DNA of 64,000 nt from Pelagibacterales bacterium SAG-MED29 (GTDB lineage Bacteria > Pseudomonadota > Alphaproteobacteria > Pelagibacterales > Pelagibacteraceae), in the NCBI GenBank assembly GCA_014653815.1, contig JACWDZ010000002.1, forward strand, positions 33,501 through 97,500, given 5' to 3'. Made by a program: the position numbers and the translations under genes. Shown here piece by piece: positions 32,336 through 43,289 of the stretch. Below the pieces are notes generated by a model that was given only the letters and a program-made list of their open reading frames with translations, was not told the DNA's origin and searched no databases. Each line of letters starts with the position of its first letter. Position 1 is the first letter of the stretch.

Positions 32336-32857
32336 ATGTTAAGAAAAATTCTTACAGAACCAGATCCTATTCTAAGGAAAAAATGTGAACCTTTAGAAAA
32401 AGTAGATGCAGAAACAAAAAAACTTATGGATGATATGCTAGAGACCATGTATGCAGCTCCAGGGATTGGTTTGGCTGCAGTACAAGTTGGAATTTTAAAA
32501 AGATTGGTAGTGATTGATATATCTAAAGCTGAAGAAAAAAAAAAACCTATATTTCTTATCAACCCTCAAATAATACGTCAGTCTAAAAAAACTTCAGTAT
32601 ATGAAGAGGGTTGTTTATCTTTACCAGGGCAATTCGCTGAAATAGAAAGACCAGCAGAATGTACTCTTAAATACATTGATTACAATGGGAAAGAAAAAGA
32701 GTTAAAAGCTGATGGTCTTTTAGCTACTTGCGTTCAACATGAAGTTGATCATTTGAATGGAATATTATTTATTGATTATCTATCGAAGCTTAAAAAAGAT
32801 ATGATTATAAAAAAGCTTGTTAAACAGCAAAAGGAAATTGAAAGAGTAATAGTCTAA
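32336..32857 (+). CDS. def: Peptide deformylase
   Basis: GIGLAAVQVGI, EGCLSLPG, QHEVDHLNGILF motifs. Confidence 0.98.
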   Translation: MLRKILTEPDPILRKKCEPLEKVDAETKKLMDDMLETMYAAPGIGLAAVQVGILKRLVVIDISKAEEKKKPIFLINPQIIRQSKKTSVYEEGCLSLPGQFAEIERPAECTLKYIDYNGKEKELKADGLLATCVQHEVDHLNGILFIDYLSKLKKDMIIKKLVKQQKEIERVIV

Positions 32858-32862
32858 AATTA

Positions 32863-33783
32863 ATGTCACAGAAAATTGTTTTTATGGGAACACCAGAGTT
32901 CTCAGTACCTACTTTAGAGTCTTTAGTAAACTCTGATCATAAAGTTTTAGCAGTATACTCTCAACCTGCTAGCAAGGCGAATCGTGGTCAAAAAATAATT
33001 CCCTCAAGAGTTGAGGTTTTTGCAAAAGAAAACTCTTTAAATTTAAGAACCCCTGATAGCTTAGATAATGATCAAGAATATAATTATTTGAAAAAATTAG
33101 AACCGGACATTGTGGTTGTAATAGCTTATGGAAAAATTATACCAAAAAAATTTTTAAATTTGTCAAAATATGGTTTTGTAAATGTTCATGCTTCACTTCT
33201 TCCTAAATGGAGAGGAGCTGCCCCTATTCAAAGATCAATTATGAATTTAGATAATGAAACCGGGATAAGCATTATGAAAATAGTTGAAGAGTTAGATGCA
33301 GGACCGGTAATGCATCAAGATAAGATACAAATCAATGAAAACGTAGATTCTTTAACTTTGTCAAAGGTTTTATCTAAATTAGGTGCTAAGTCTATTATAA
33401 ATGCAATAGATGAAATAGTAAAAGGTAAGGCTAGATTTCAGGAACAAAACCATAGCAAAGCGACTTATGCAAAAAAAATTTTAAAAAATGAGGGGAGAAT
33501 TAATTGGAGTCAAAGTGCGAAGAAAATTTTAGCCAAAATTAATGGCTTAAATCCAAATCCTGGGGCTTGGTTTGAATACAAAAATGAAAGATTTAAAGTA
33601 TGGAAAGCAGAAATAGTAGATAAAAATAGTGATGCAGGAAAAACAGTAGATGATCAACTTACAATAGCCTGTAATGAACAATCAATTAAAATTCTTGAAA
33701 TTCAAAAAGAAGGAAAAAGCAGACAGTTAGCTAGTCAATTTTTGCTTGGCAACGAAATAAAAGAAGACACAAATATATATTAA
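32863..33783 (+). CDS. fmt: Methionyl-tRNA formyltransferase
   Basis: VFMGTPEFSVPTLESL, NVHASLLPKWRGAAPIQRSI, GISIMKIVEELDAGPV. Confidence 0.98.
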   Translation: MSQKIVFMGTPEFSVPTLESLVNSDHKVLAVYSQPASKANRGQKIIPSRVEVFAKENSLNLRTPDSLDNDQEYNYLKKLEPDIVVVIAYGKIIPKKFLNLSKYGFVNVHASLLPKWRGAAPIQRSIMNLDNETGISIMKIVEELDAGPVMHQDKIQINENVDSLTLSKVLSKLGAKSIINAIDEIVKGKARFQEQNHSKATYAKKILKNEGRINWSQSAKKILAKINGLNPNPGAWFEYKNERFKVWKAEIVDKNSDAGKTVDDQLTIACNEQSIKILEIQKEGKSRQLASQFLLGNEIKEDTNIY

Positions 33784-34523
33784 TGTTTACATATCAAATT
33801 ATTGTTGAATATTTAGGAACAAATTTTGTTGGATGGCAAATTCAAAAGAATGGTCTTTCAGTTCAAGAAGCTTTAGAAAAAGTTTTATCGAAGTTTTTAA
33901 AAGAGAAAATTAGGGTTATAGGATCAGGCCGTACCGACGCAGGTGTTCACGCGAATGAGCAATCAGCTCATTTTAAAACAAAAAATAAAATAATTGATAA
34001 AAATATTTTTATAAATTCTATAAATTTTTTTTTAAAAAAAAACCCTATCTCTATCCTTAGTATAAAAAAAAAGTCAAACAAATTTCATGCGAGACATAGT
34101 GCAAAAGAAAGAATTTATAAATATTTTGTTATCAATAGGTCTTCATCTTTAGTTCTAGAAAGAAATAAAGCATGGCATATTAAAAAGAGTCTTGATGTAA
34201 AAATTATGAGAAAAGGAGCTGATATTTTAAAAGGTACTCACAATTTTTCAACATTTAGAGCTTCATCTTGTCAAGCAAAGTCCCCAATTAAAACTTTAAA
34301 AAAAGTTATCATAAAAAAGAACAAAAACAAAATTGTTTTGATTTTTCAGTCTAAGTCTTTTCTGCAACAACAAGTTAGATCTATGGTGGGTTCTTTAAAG
34401 TATCTGGGAGAAGGAAAGTGGAATTTGAATGATTTTAAAAAAGCATTTTTGTCAAAGAATAGAACAATGTGTGCTCCTCCTGCTCCAGCACATGGTTTAT
34501 ATTTGACTAAAGTTATTTATTAA
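33783..34523 (+). CDS. truA: tRNA pseudouridine synthase A
   Basis: YLGTNFVGWQIQKNGLSVQEALE, GSGRTDAGVHANEQSAHF, FRASSCQAKSPIKT. Confidence 0.96.
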   Translation: MFTYQIIVEYLGTNFVGWQIQKNGLSVQEALEKVLSKFLKEKIRVIGSGRTDAGVHANEQSAHFKTKNKIIDKNIFINSINFFLKKNPISILSIKKKSNKFHARHSAKERIYKYFVINRSSSLVLERNKAWHIKKSLDVKIMRKGADILKGTHNFSTFRASSCQAKSPIKTLKKVIIKKNKNKIVLIFQSKSFLQQQVRSMVGSLKYLGEGKWNLNDFKKAFLSKNRTMCAPPAPAHGLYLTKVIY

Positions 34524-34526
34524 TAA

Positions 34527-35681
34527 CTAATTTAAAACTTTATTTAAAGCAGGTAAAATTATTTTATCCCATTTGAATTTTTTTATAGTTTGTAAAGCTC
34601 TTTTAGATGAAGATAAGCTAAAATTTTTATTTCTTTTTAATTTTAAAATTATTTTAATCATTTCTTCATTATTTTTGTAGAAGTCTATTTTGCTTTCTTT
34701 AATTGCATCAAAGTTTTCAAAAACTTGTTGACTGCAAACACTAGGAATTCCATATGACATATATGTTAGTAATTTTGTTTGAATACCAGAAGAAATTTTT
34801 AAATTGGCTAGTCCGCAAATAACTTTATCCAAATATGGCTCTAAATTGTTGATTTTATTAAATATTTTAACATTTTGTTTTTGTTTTAAAAAAAATTTAT
34901 CAATTTTAGATATTTCACCAATAATATGAAATTCTATATTAGGATATATTTTACAAATTAAAGGTAAAATTTTATTTGCAAATTCAAAACATGCATTTCT
35001 ATTTGGGGCATATTTAATATTACCGATAAAAATTATTTTATAATTTTTTGCATTAAATTTGTATTTCTTTTTAATGTTATCAATACCAAAAGAATATTGA
35101 ATTATTTTTTTTTTATATTCTTTTTCTACAGTATTAATTTCTTTTTTAGAATGTAAAAGAATTTTTTGAAAATTATTAAAACAAATTTTTTCATACCTTT
35201 TTAAAAGAAAACTTTCGATAAAATAAATTATTCTAATTGGATTAAAAAAAAATAACCTTTGACTTGTTTGTTCATAGTTTTTTGATACTAAATCTGCCAT
35301 ATCTAAAATAGTTTTTTTCTTAAAATTTTTTGGAAGATATTGAGCTGCTCTAAATGATTGAAAAAATATTAGATCATAATTTTGATAGTTATTTTTGACA
35401 TATTCATCAATTTTAGCAGAATAGAAATAACCTAACTGTAGGGGCTTAAATTTTAATAATGAACGAAATATGTAATAAGCTTTCGAGATAAAATCTGGAT
35501 GATTAAAACCTTCGTAATTTAACTTACTCTCTTTTTTTTTAGAACTCTGAACATCCAGACTTATGACCTTAACGTAATTATTTCTACTAAGAAAATAGAT
35601 AAATTTTTTAGCTCTTATAACATCGCCTGAATATCTTCCTGAAAAAGGATTTCTTGTACTAATAAATAATATCTTTTTCAT
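34527..35681 (-). CDS. Glycosyltransferase (GT4-like)
   Basis: RNPFSGRYSGDVIRAKKFIYFLS N-terminus; FIGNIKYAPNRNACFEFANKILP; SSGIQTKLLTYMSYGIPSVCSQQVFE. Confidence 0.8.
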   Translation of the reverse strand: MKKILFISTRNPFSGRYSGDVIRAKKFIYFLSRNNYVKVISLDVQSSKKKESKLNYEGFNHPDFISKAYYIFRSLLKFKPLQLGYFYSAKIDEYVKNNYQNYDLIFFQSFRAAQYLPKNFKKKTILDMADLVSKNYEQTSQRLFFFNPIRIIYFIESFLLKRYEKICFNNFQKILLHSKKEINTVEKEYKKKIIQYSFGIDNIKKKYKFNAKNYKIIFIGNIKYAPNRNACFEFANKILPLICKIYPNIEFHIIGEISKIDKFFLKQKQNVKIFNKINNLEPYLDKVICGLANLKISSGIQTKLLTYMSYGIPSVCSQQVFENFDAIKESKIDFYKNNEEMIKIILKLKRNKNFSLSSSKRALQTIKKFKWDKIILPALNKVLN

Positions 35682-36142
35682 CTATGCGATTTATAATTTT
35701 TTGATTTTTTTATTCGCCATCTTGACTCAGATCTGACTATATATCCTACACAATTCTTTGATCTGCATCTGCAAGGAAAATCTTTATAATCTTCATCAAA
35801 CCCAAATCCATAATCGTAAGTTAATTCCTCACCTTTTTTTATATCTCTAATTGCATAAACCCAAACTTTTAGACCTGTTCCCGAAACTTCACAATTTGGA
35901 TTGCAAGAATGGTTGATTAATCTTGCTGTATTATATTTAAAATCTCCGTCAAGATCATATCTTTTATTTATATTAAAAAGATATATTGCTTTTTCGTTAT
36001 CAAATTTTGAATTTTCCTCTACTTGTTTTTTAGTAAGAATTTTACCTTTGTACTCAATTATTTTTGTTCGATCTTTAATATCTTGACCAGCGTACAAGCC
36101 TTTATTGTCTATATTCGATTTTTTTATTTTATATAATCTCAC
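35678..36142 (-). CDS. SET domain protein with post-SET-like cysteine cluster (putative protein lysine methyltransferase)
   Basis: NKGLYAGQDIKDRTKIIEYKGKIL, LINHSCNPNCEV, IRDIKKGEELTYDYGF, CRCRSKNCVGYI. Confidence 0.9.
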   Translation of the reverse strand: MRLYKIKKSNIDNKGLYAGQDIKDRTKIIEYKGKILTKKQVEENSKFDNEKAIYLFNINKRYDLDGDFKYNTARLINHSCNPNCEVSGTGLKVWVYAIRDIKKGEELTYDYGFGFDEDYKDFPCRCRSKNCVGYIVRSESRWRIKKSKNYKSHR

Positions 36143-37296
36143 TTAAAATACTCTACTAAAATATTTTTATAAATATCTGTAAGCTTTCTAAGATCAGAAA
36201 TTGAAACACATTCATCTACTCTATGCATCGTTTTATTTACCAGACCAAATTCAAGACATGGAGCAATTTTTTTAATAAACCTTGCATCTGAAGTTCCACC
36301 AGTTGTTGAAAATTTAGGATTTATTTTAGTAATTTTCTTCACTATTTTTTTAGCCATATAAATAGTTTTTTCAGGTTTAGTTAAAAAAGAATCTCCATTG
36401 GCAATATATTCAATTTTAAATTTACATTTATTTTTTTTGCATAAATTTTTTACAATTAAATTAATTTTCTTTTTCAGAGAATTTGCAGTATGAAAATTAT
36501 TATATCTAATATTAAATTGTGCTTTAGCTCTAGCAGGAATAACATTATGAGCTTTATTGTTTACGTAAATCCTAGTGAATTCTAGATTTGAAGGTTGAAA
36601 GTTTTTATTACCTTTATCTAATTTTTTTTCCTTTAATCGTTTGCATATATTAACTAAAGTATTTATTGGATTATTTAAGAGGTGAGGGTAAGCAACATGG
36701 CCTTGCACTCCAGATATTTCAATTTTACCTGTTAAACTTCCTCTTCTACCAATTTTGATCATTTCTCCTAGTTTATTTGGATTAGTTGGCTCTCCAACTA
36801 TGCAGAAATTTATTTTTTCTTTTTTTCTTTTTAAATACTCAACTACTTTTTTTGTTCCATTAATAGCCAAACCTTCTTCATCACCAGTAATTAAAAAGCT
36901 AATTGAGCCATTAAATTTAGGTTTATTTTTTATAAATTTATTAACCGCAACTATAAAACATGCGATGGAACTTTTCATATCATTAGCTCCTCTACCAATT
37001 AAATGATTTTTTTTAACAGTTGGTTTGAAGGGGTTTACTGTCCAATCACTAATATTTCCAGGAGGAACAACATCTGTATGACCTGCATAACAAATATTAG
37101 GTTGTTTGGTTCCTAATCTAGCATAAAGATTTTTAATAGGTTTACTTTTTTTATCTTTAAATTCTAAAATTTTACAATTAAAGCCTAAAGACTTAAGTTT
37201 TTTTCTCAAAAAATTAATTGCACCTGCGTCTCTAGGCGTAATGCTTTGAAATCTAATAAGCTCTTTAGCTAATTTTAATTCATTTAAACTAGACAT
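36139..37296 (-). CDS. dapE: Succinyl-diaminopimelate desuccinylase
   Basis: YAGHTDVVPPGN, GRGANDMKSSIACF, ITGDEEG, STTGGTSDARFI. Confidence 0.96.
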   Translation of the reverse strand: MSSLNELKLAKELIRFQSITPRDAGAINFLRKKLKSLGFNCKILEFKDKKSKPIKNLYARLGTKQPNICYAGHTDVVPPGNISDWTVNPFKPTVKKNHLIGRGANDMKSSIACFIVAVNKFIKNKPKFNGSISFLITGDEEGLAINGTKKVVEYLKRKKEKINFCIVGEPTNPNKLGEMIKIGRRGSLTGKIEISGVQGHVAYPHLLNNPINTLVNICKRLKEKKLDKGNKNFQPSNLEFTRIYVNNKAHNVIPARAKAQFNIRYNNFHTANSLKKKINLIVKNLCKKNKCKFKIEYIANGDSFLTKPEKTIYMAKKIVKKITKINPKFSTTGGTSDARFIKKIAPCLEFGLVNKTMHRVDECVSISDLRKLTDIYKNILVEYFK

Positions 37297-38123
37297 TAAT
37301 CTCTTAATAAATCATTGATTGATGTTTTGCTTCTAGTTTTTTCATCAACTTTTTTTACTATTACTGCACAGTATAAAGATGGACCATCTGGATTTTTTTT
37401 ATTTGGCATAGAACCTGGCACAACAACAGAGTAGGCTGGAACTTTTCCATAACTAACTTCACCAGTTTCTCTATCAACTATTTTAGTTGATGCTCCAATA
37501 TAAACACCCATTGAAATTACAGCGCCCTCTTCAACAAGAACACCTTCTGCAATTTCTGATCGAGCACCAATAAAACAGTTGTCTTCGATTATCACAGGTC
37601 CAGCTTGCAACGGTTCGAGTACACCTCCTATACCTGCTCCTCCCGAAACATGACAATTTTTTCCGACTTGCGCACAGGATCCGACTGATGCCCAAGTATC
37701 TATCATTGTACCTTCATCAACATATGCTCCAAGATTTACAAAACAAGGCATTAAGACAACACCCTTTGCAATAAAAGATCCTTTTCTAACAACACCGTTA
37801 GGAACGTGTCTATATCCGGCTTTTTTCCAATCATTCTCATTCCATAAAACAGATTTTCCTGGAACTTTGTCGTACCAAGTTGTGTATGGACCTTTTGACA
37901 TTGTCATTTTATTAACTCTGAAACTCAATAAAATTGCTTTTTTTATCCATTGGTTTACTAACCATTTTCCATTTTTTTTCTCTGCAACTCTAAGATTGCC
38001 TTTATCAGTCAACTCTATCGTCTCTTTAATTGCTTCTAAGATTTTTTTATCTGAACTTTCAGACACGCTTTGTTTATTTTCAAAAGCTTCATTAATAATT
38101 TTTTCTAGTTCATCTGGCTTCAT
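37296..38123 (-). CDS. dapD: 2,3,4,5-tetrahydropyridine-2,6-dicarboxylate N-succinyltransferase
   Basis: [65 protein letters not shown]. Confidence 0.98.
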   Translation of the reverse strand: MKPDELEKIINEAFENKQSVSESSDKKILEAIKETIELTDKGNLRVAEKKNGKWLVNQWIKKAILLSFRVNKMTMSKGPYTTWYDKVPGKSVLWNENDWKKAGYRHVPNGVVRKGSFIAKGVVLMPCFVNLGAYVDEGTMIDTWASVGSCAQVGKNCHVSGGAGIGGVLEPLQAGPVIIEDNCFIGARSEIAEGVLVEEGAVISMGVYIGASTKIVDRETGEVSYGKVPAYSVVVPGSMPNKKNPDGPSLYCAVIVKKVDEKTRSKTSINDLLRD

Positions 38124-38775
38124 TTATTTTCCTTAAGAAATTCGAAAGTTTATCAGTTTTATAATTAATAAATTCAGCATCTGAAAACTTTGCCGCCCAA
38201 GGCTCATCATTTTTTATCCAAACAGTTTTCATTCCTAATTCATGTGCTGGTTTTAAATTTCTTGCTATATCTTCAAAGAATATACAATATTGTGGCTCAA
38301 TTTTGTAATTTTCCACTAGTTTTTTATATGGCTCTTTCGAAGGTTTAGGAATAAATTCAGAGTCTCTAATATCAAAAATTCCATCAAAAAGCTTATCAAT
38401 TCCAATCCTTTTGGTTACATTTTCTGCATGAGCTCTAGAGCCATTAGTGAATATAATCTTTTTTCCTTCTAATTTTTTTATCTCATCTTCTAAAACCTCA
38501 TCTTTATTTAAAAAATTAAGATCGACATCATGAACAAACTCTAAAAATTCATCAGCATCAATTTTATGATGTTTAATCATGCCATTCAATGTGGTATTGT
38601 ATTCTTGAAAATAATTTTTTTGAATTTTTCTTGCCTCTTCTTTATTTACGTTAAGTTTTTCAGAAATAAACTTAGTCATTTTTTTATCAACTTGTTCAAA
38701 AACTTTAGTAGCACCGTCATATAAAGTATTATCTAAGTCAAATAACCAATATTTAATGTTGTTTAAATCATTCAT
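38110..38775 (-). CDS. HAD-superfamily hydrolase (pyrimidine 5'-nucleotidase-like)
   Basis: [21 protein letters not shown] motif [37 protein letters not shown]. Confidence 0.88.
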   Translation of the reverse strand: MNDLNNIKYWLFDLDNTLYDGATKVFEQVDKKMTKFISEKLNVNKEEARKIQKNYFQEYNTTLNGMIKHHKIDADEFLEFVHDVDLNFLNKDEVLEDEIKKLEGKKIIFTNGSRAHAENVTKRIGIDKLFDGIFDIRDSEFIPKPSKEPYKKLVENYKIEPQYCIFFEDIARNLKPAHELGMKTVWIKNDEPWAAKFSDAEFINYKTDKLSNFLRKINEAR

Positions 38776-39641
38776 TTTCTTATTAGTGTCCCTGAACCAG
38801 TATCAGAAAATATTTCATGAAGAATTGAATGAGGTTTTCTTCCATCAAGAATTACAACACCTCTAACCCCATTTTCTACTGCATCCACACAATTTTCTAT
38901 TTTAGGGATCATGCCCCCTTCTACTATCTTCCACTTGATCAAATTATCAAGATCATAAGGTTTGATTTCGGAAATAAGATTTTTTTTATCATCATATACA
39001 CCTTCTACATTTGTCATTAATATAAGTCTTCTAGCCTTAAGTGTTTTAGCTATAGCACTTGCAGCTGTATCACCATTAATATTAAAAGTTTGATTATTTT
39101 TCCCTAAGCCCAATGGAGCAATAATTGGAATTTTATTTTTATTTAGCGCATCTTTGATTAAACTTTCTTTAATTTTTTTTGGAATTCCTACAAAACCTAG
39201 TTCTTTTCTTTCAGGCTCAACTTCAATTATATTATCCTGCTTTGTGTGAAAAGAGGTTGCTTCAGTACCTAATTTTTTTAGAGAATTAACTATATCTTTA
39301 TTAAAATCTATTAATACTTCTTCAACGGTATTTATGACATTTTTATCTGTTACTCTTAAACCATTAATAAATTTTGAAACAATCTTTTTTTTATCTAACT
39401 CTCTTTTGATTCTTGGGCCGCCTCCGTGAACGACAATAATAGAAAGACCTAATTTGTTGAGAACATCTATATCTGAAATAAAATTATTAAATACTTTTCT
39501 ATCTATTAGTACATTTCCTCCATACTTAATTACAATTTTTTCTTTTTCATATTTTGATACGTATTTTTGAACGATATTAATATCAGGAGCTTTTTCAGGC
39601 CAAAATTTTCTTATTTCTTCTAAAGAAATTTCTTTTAACAT
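38772..39641 (-). CDS. argB: Acetylglutamate kinase
   Basis: IVIKYGGNVLID, VVHGGGPRIKRELDK, NINGDTAASAIA, GGMIPKIENCVDAVENGVRGVVILDGRKPHSIL. Confidence 0.97.
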   Translation of the reverse strand: MLKEISLEEIRKFWPEKAPDINIVQKYVSKYEKEKIVIKYGGNVLIDRKVFNNFISDIDVLNKLGLSIIVVHGGGPRIKRELDKKKIVSKFINGLRVTDKNVINTVEEVLIDFNKDIVNSLKKLGTEATSFHTKQDNIIEVEPERKELGFVGIPKKIKESLIKDALNKNKIPIIAPLGLGKNNQTFNINGDTAASAIAKTLKARRLILMTNVEGVYDDKKNLISEIKPYDLDNLIKWKIVEGGMIPKIENCVDAVENGVRGVVILDGRKPHSILHEIFSDTGSGTLIRK

Positions 39642-41321
39642 TTAATTCGTCTTAACTTTTGTCTTTTTCATTATTACCCACTGCTGAGCAATAGTTAGAA
39701 TATTATTTATGGTCCAATATACAACAAGGCCTGACGGGAAACTTGCCAAGATAATTGTTAAGAAAAGAGGGAAGAAAGCAAATATTTTTGCCTGAACAGG
39801 ATCAGCAGGCGCCGGGTTTAATTTTTGTTGAACCCACATGGATGCACCCATTAATATTGGCCAGATACCAATAATCAAAAAACCTGGGGGGTCCCATGGA
39901 ATTAGACCAAAAAGATTAAATAAAGAAGTAGGGTCTTGAGCAGATAAATCTTTTATCCAACCAAAAAAAGGCTGATGCCTCATTTCTAAAGATATGAATA
40001 ACATTTTATAAATTGCAAAAAAGAATGGAATTTGTATTAAAACTGGCAAACAACCTGAGGCTGGATTTATTTTCTCTTTTCTATAGAGAGCCATCATTTC
40101 CTGCTGAAGCTTTACTTTATCTTCTTTATGTAACTCTTTTAATCTCACCATTTCTGGCTGTACAGCTTTCATTTTAGCCATAGATCTGAATGAGTAATTT
40201 GCAAGGGGGAAAAATATTAATCTTATTCCAATTGTAATTATAACAATAGCCGTTCCAAAATTACCAAAATATTTAAATAGATAATCGATTATAAAAAACA
40301 GAGGTTTCGTAAAAAAATAAAACCACCCCCAATCAATCACTAGATCAAATTTATCTATATTCTGGTTGGCTGCATATGAGTCAATTGTATCAACTTCTTT
40401 TGCTGCAACAAATAACCTTACTTCATTAGAACTATTTGAAGATGAATTAATTGTAGTTGGATTATTTAAAATATAGTTAGCTTTAAAAGAGTCCTTATAT
40501 AAGAAAGTAGATTTAAAATTTTCCCCTTTCTTTGGAACCAAAGCAGTCATCCAGTATTTATCTGTAATACCAAGCCAACCCTCATTTGCCTCTCTAACTA
40601 TTTTATTTTCTTCAATATCGTCATAATCATCTTCTTTGAGCTCTTCATCAAAAACACCAATAAATCCTTCGTGAGAAATATAAAAATTTTGAATATCATC
40701 AGGTATTTTATTTCTTGTTATTTGAGCATAAGGATATAAATCGATCGTTTGTTTGGTGTTATTTTGAACTTGTTGAGTAATTTTAAATAAATATTTGTTA
40801 TCTAATTCAATTCTTTTTTTAAATATAATTCCTTCTCCATTGTTCCATTCTAAAAGCACTGGCTGATTGTTACTTAAAATTTTTCCTCCATTAACTTTCC
40901 AAATTGATTTTTTTGAAGGAACTTTTATTTTATTGCCAATACTTGTCCATCCTGTTTCAACATAAAATCCATTTTCAGTTTGAGCTGGATTTAAAAATTC
41001 AACATTTAAATTATTTTCTAAATTTTGTTTATGTTTCTTGAAAGAAATATCGTCTATTAAACCACCTTCTAACGACATGGAGCCAATAATACTATCGTTT
41101 TCAATTTTAATTCTTTCAGAACTTTTTATAGAATCCTCTCTTGAAATTAAATTAATTTTTAAAGACTCATCAATATTTGGTGTTATGTTATTTTCATTAG
41201 CTTTCTTTTGTTGTTGAACAGCATTATCGTTAGCAGGCTTAGGATTTTCAAAAAATGCTGCCCAGAAAAGCAAAACAGACATAGATAGAGCTATTGCTAT
41301 AAAAACATTTTTATTATCCAT
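39642..41321 (-). CDS. yidC: Membrane protein insertase YidC
   Basis: N-terminal TM + periplasmic domain; [45 protein letters not shown]. Confidence 0.97.
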   Translation of the reverse strand: MDNKNVFIAIALSMSVLLFWAAFFENPKPANDNAVQQQKKANENNITPNIDESLKINLISREDSIKSSERIKIENDSIIGSMSLEGGLIDDISFKKHKQNLENNLNVEFLNPAQTENGFYVETGWTSIGNKIKVPSKKSIWKVNGGKILSNNQPVLLEWNNGEGIIFKKRIELDNKYLFKITQQVQNNTKQTIDLYPYAQITRNKIPDDIQNFYISHEGFIGVFDEELKEDDYDDIEENKIVREANEGWLGITDKYWMTALVPKKGENFKSTFLYKDSFKANYILNNPTTINSSSNSSNEVRLFVAAKEVDTIDSYAANQNIDKFDLVIDWGWFYFFTKPLFFIIDYLFKYFGNFGTAIVIITIGIRLIFFPLANYSFRSMAKMKAVQPEMVRLKELHKEDKVKLQQEMMALYRKEKINPASGCLPVLIQIPFFFAIYKMLFISLEMRHQPFFGWIKDLSAQDPTSLFNLFGLIPWDPPGFLIIGIWPILMGASMWVQQKLNPAPADPVQAKIFAFFPLFLTIILASFPSGLVVYWTINNILTIAQQWVIMKKTKVKTN

Positions 41322-41583
41322 TTAACTTTTCCTTATTTAAATCTTTTTTATTTGGCACCAAATCTAAACCAGACCCACCACCCAAGATTTTAAAAGGATG
41401 GCAACTAAATATCCTTTTAATACCCATGATAGAACCTTTTATTAATCCGTGAGTTTTAAGTGACTCCATGTAATACTCTGAACAAGTTGGAAGATATCTG
41501 CATCTATTTCCTAAAAGAGGTGAAATAAAATATTGATAAAATTTTATTATATAAATATTTAAAAATATAATCAGTTTATTCAT
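41314..41583 (-). CDS. yidD: Membrane protein insertion efficiency factor YidD
   Basis: [36 protein letters not shown]. Confidence 0.95.
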   Translation of the reverse strand: MNKLIIFLNIYIIKFYQYFISPLLGNRCRYLPTCSEYYMESLKTHGLIKGSIMGIKRIFSCHPFKILGGGSGLDLVPNKKDLNKEKLNG

Positions 41584-41931
41584 TTATTTAATTTTGTTAA
41601 AGCATTCAATCATTGCTGGCATAAGAACAATTTGTTTTTCTGCGTAAGCATTTGATTTTCCAAAAACTATATATGTATAATCTCTGTTAATTGCACCTCT
41701 TTTTTTAAGCAATTTATGAACAATAGCTTTTAATTTTCTTCTTATTTTGTTTCTTTTAACAGCATTGCCAATTTTTTTTTTTATTACAAAACTAATGAGT
41801 AAATTGTTTTTAGATTTAGGTTTATAAAAATTTTTTGCAGCAAATATTGAAAAGTATTCTGTATGAACTTTTTTTTCCTTTAGTGCTTTCTTGAATTGGT
41901 TGCTTTTTTTTAAACTTTCAAGCTTAACCAT
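41584..41931 (-). CDS. rnpA: Ribonuclease P protein component
   Basis: LKKSNQFKKALKEKKV, FVIKKKIGNAVKRNKIRRKLKAIV. Confidence 0.94.
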   Translation of the reverse strand: MVKLESLKKSNQFKKALKEKKVHTEYFSIFAAKNFYKPKSKNNLLISFVIKKKIGNAVKRNKIRRKLKAIVHKLLKKRGAINRDYTYIVFGKSNAYAEKQIVLMPAMIECFNKIK

Positions 41932-41939
41932 TTATTTGA

Positions 41940-42074
41940 TTATGTTGATATTGTTTTTCGACCTTTAGCTCTTCTTCTAGCTATAAGCTGTCTTCCAGTT
42001 TTAGTTGCCATTCTTGCCCTGAAACCGTGCCTTCTTTTTCTTACTAGATTGCTTGGTTGATAAGTTCTTTTCAT
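41940..42074 (-). CDS. rpmH: 50S ribosomal protein L34 (not in the supplied ORF track)
   Basis: Minus strand translation [44 protein letters not shown], directly upstream of rnpA. Confidence 0.97.
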   Translation of the reverse strand: MKRTYQPSNLVRKRRHGFRARMATKTGRQLIARRRAKGRKTIST

Positions 42075-42124
42075 AAATATTTAAAGGTATATATTTTAAT
42101 TGTTGTCTATTGTACAGGTAAATT

Positions 42125-42847
42125 ATGAGCAAAAGTCTAAAACTATTTTTAGGAATTTCTTATATTATAATCTTATTCTTTTTCCTATATTTGATCTTTT
42201 CTTACGTTGAAGTAAGCAGATTGAATGATTTTTTATATTATAAAGAATTACAAATAAATTTAGAAAAAACGATTGGTAAAAATCTTTATGTAAATCTTCT
42301 TATATTCTTTTTGTTTTCTCTGGTCTGGGTATCTCTGTTAGGATTCGGATCTCCTCTTTTACTTATTTCAGGTATTTTGTTTGGGAAATGGATTGGAACT
42401 TTTATTTCTGTTCTATCAATTTCTATTGGTGCTTTAATTCTTTATTCAATAGCTAGTTTTTTTTTTAGAGATTTAGTTTTTAATTTATTGGAAAAGAAGT
42501 TTTCTAAATACATTCATCTTTTCAAAAAAAATGAATTTAATTATTTTTTAGCGTTTAGATTAACAGGAGGATTAGGTATTCCATTTGGACCACAAAATGT
42601 TTTGCCTGTTATTTTCAATATTAAAAAATCAAATTATTTTTTTGCAAGTTTTGTAGGATTCACACCGATATTTTTTATTTGGAATACTATTGGTTCAGGA
42701 TTAAATGAATATATAAAACAGGCAGACAATTTTAGTTTTGTTAGTTTATTTTTAAACAGAGAGATTTACCTACCAATAATTTTCTTTGTAATCATTATGT
42801 TAATTTCAGTGATAATTAAGAAAAGATTATTTGATAACAACAAATAA
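42125..42847 (+). CDS. VTT-domain (TVP38/DedA-like) membrane protein
   Basis: GSPLLLISGILFGKWIGTFISVLSISIGALILYSIASFFFRD; FRLTGGLGIPFGPQNVLPVIFNIKKSNYFFASFVGFTPIFFIWNTIGSGL. Confidence 0.85.
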   Translation: MSKSLKLFLGISYIIILFFFLYLIFSYVEVSRLNDFLYYKELQINLEKTIGKNLYVNLLIFFLFSLVWVSLLGFGSPLLLISGILFGKWIGTFISVLSISIGALILYSIASFFFRDLVFNLLEKKFSKYIHLFKKNEFNYFLAFRLTGGLGIPFGPQNVLPVIFNIKKSNYFFASFVGFTPIFFIWNTIGSGLNEYIKQADNFSFVSLFLNREIYLPIIFFVIIMLISVIIKKRLFDNNK

Positions 42848-42879
42848 TAAAATTTGTACAGATCGAGGTTGTAAAATTG

Positions 42880-43068
42880 ATGGTTGAAAAATTAAATTGG
42901 TTAGTCTGGTTAATTTTAGTGATTTTATGGAATTTCGGTTTTCCAGAAGCTACACCTTTGCAAGATGTGATTGTTGCCGTAATTTTGTCCCTATTGTTTA
43001 TAATTATTAAATTAATGCGATCAAGATACTTGCATAAAAGCAGTTCAAGAAGTAAAAATAAGATCTAA
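42880..43068 (+). CDS. Small two-TM protein
   Basis: MVEKLNWLVWLILVILWNFGFPEATPLQDVIVAVILSLLFIIIKLMR. Confidence 0.65.
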   Translation: MVEKLNWLVWLILVILWNFGFPEATPLQDVIVAVILSLLFIIIKLMRSRYLHKSSSRSKNKI

Positions 43069-43087
43069 TGAAGGAGCGCTTAATAAC

Positions 43088-43282
43088 ATGGGAATTCACT
43101 ACGATTATAAATCTACACGCGGCGACAAAGCGATGAAGAAAGAAGCTAAGCGCAAAGCACGAATTGAACAAAGAAGAGCTAAAAGATCTAGCAATAGTAC
43201 TAAATTGTCAGAAGAAAAAGAAATGCATGATATAGACAAACCTATCACGCTAGAAGACTTAACAAACCCAGATAAAAATTAA
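43088..43282 (+). CDS. Small charged conserved-type hypothetical protein
   Basis: 64 aa MGIHYDYKSTRGDKAMKKEAKRKARIEQRRAKR...; sits in tight same-strand gene run. Confidence 0.6.
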   Translation: MGIHYDYKSTRGDKAMKKEAKRKARIEQRRAKRSSNSTKLSEEKEMHDIDKPITLEDLTNPDKN

Positions 43283-43289
43283 TTTTAAT

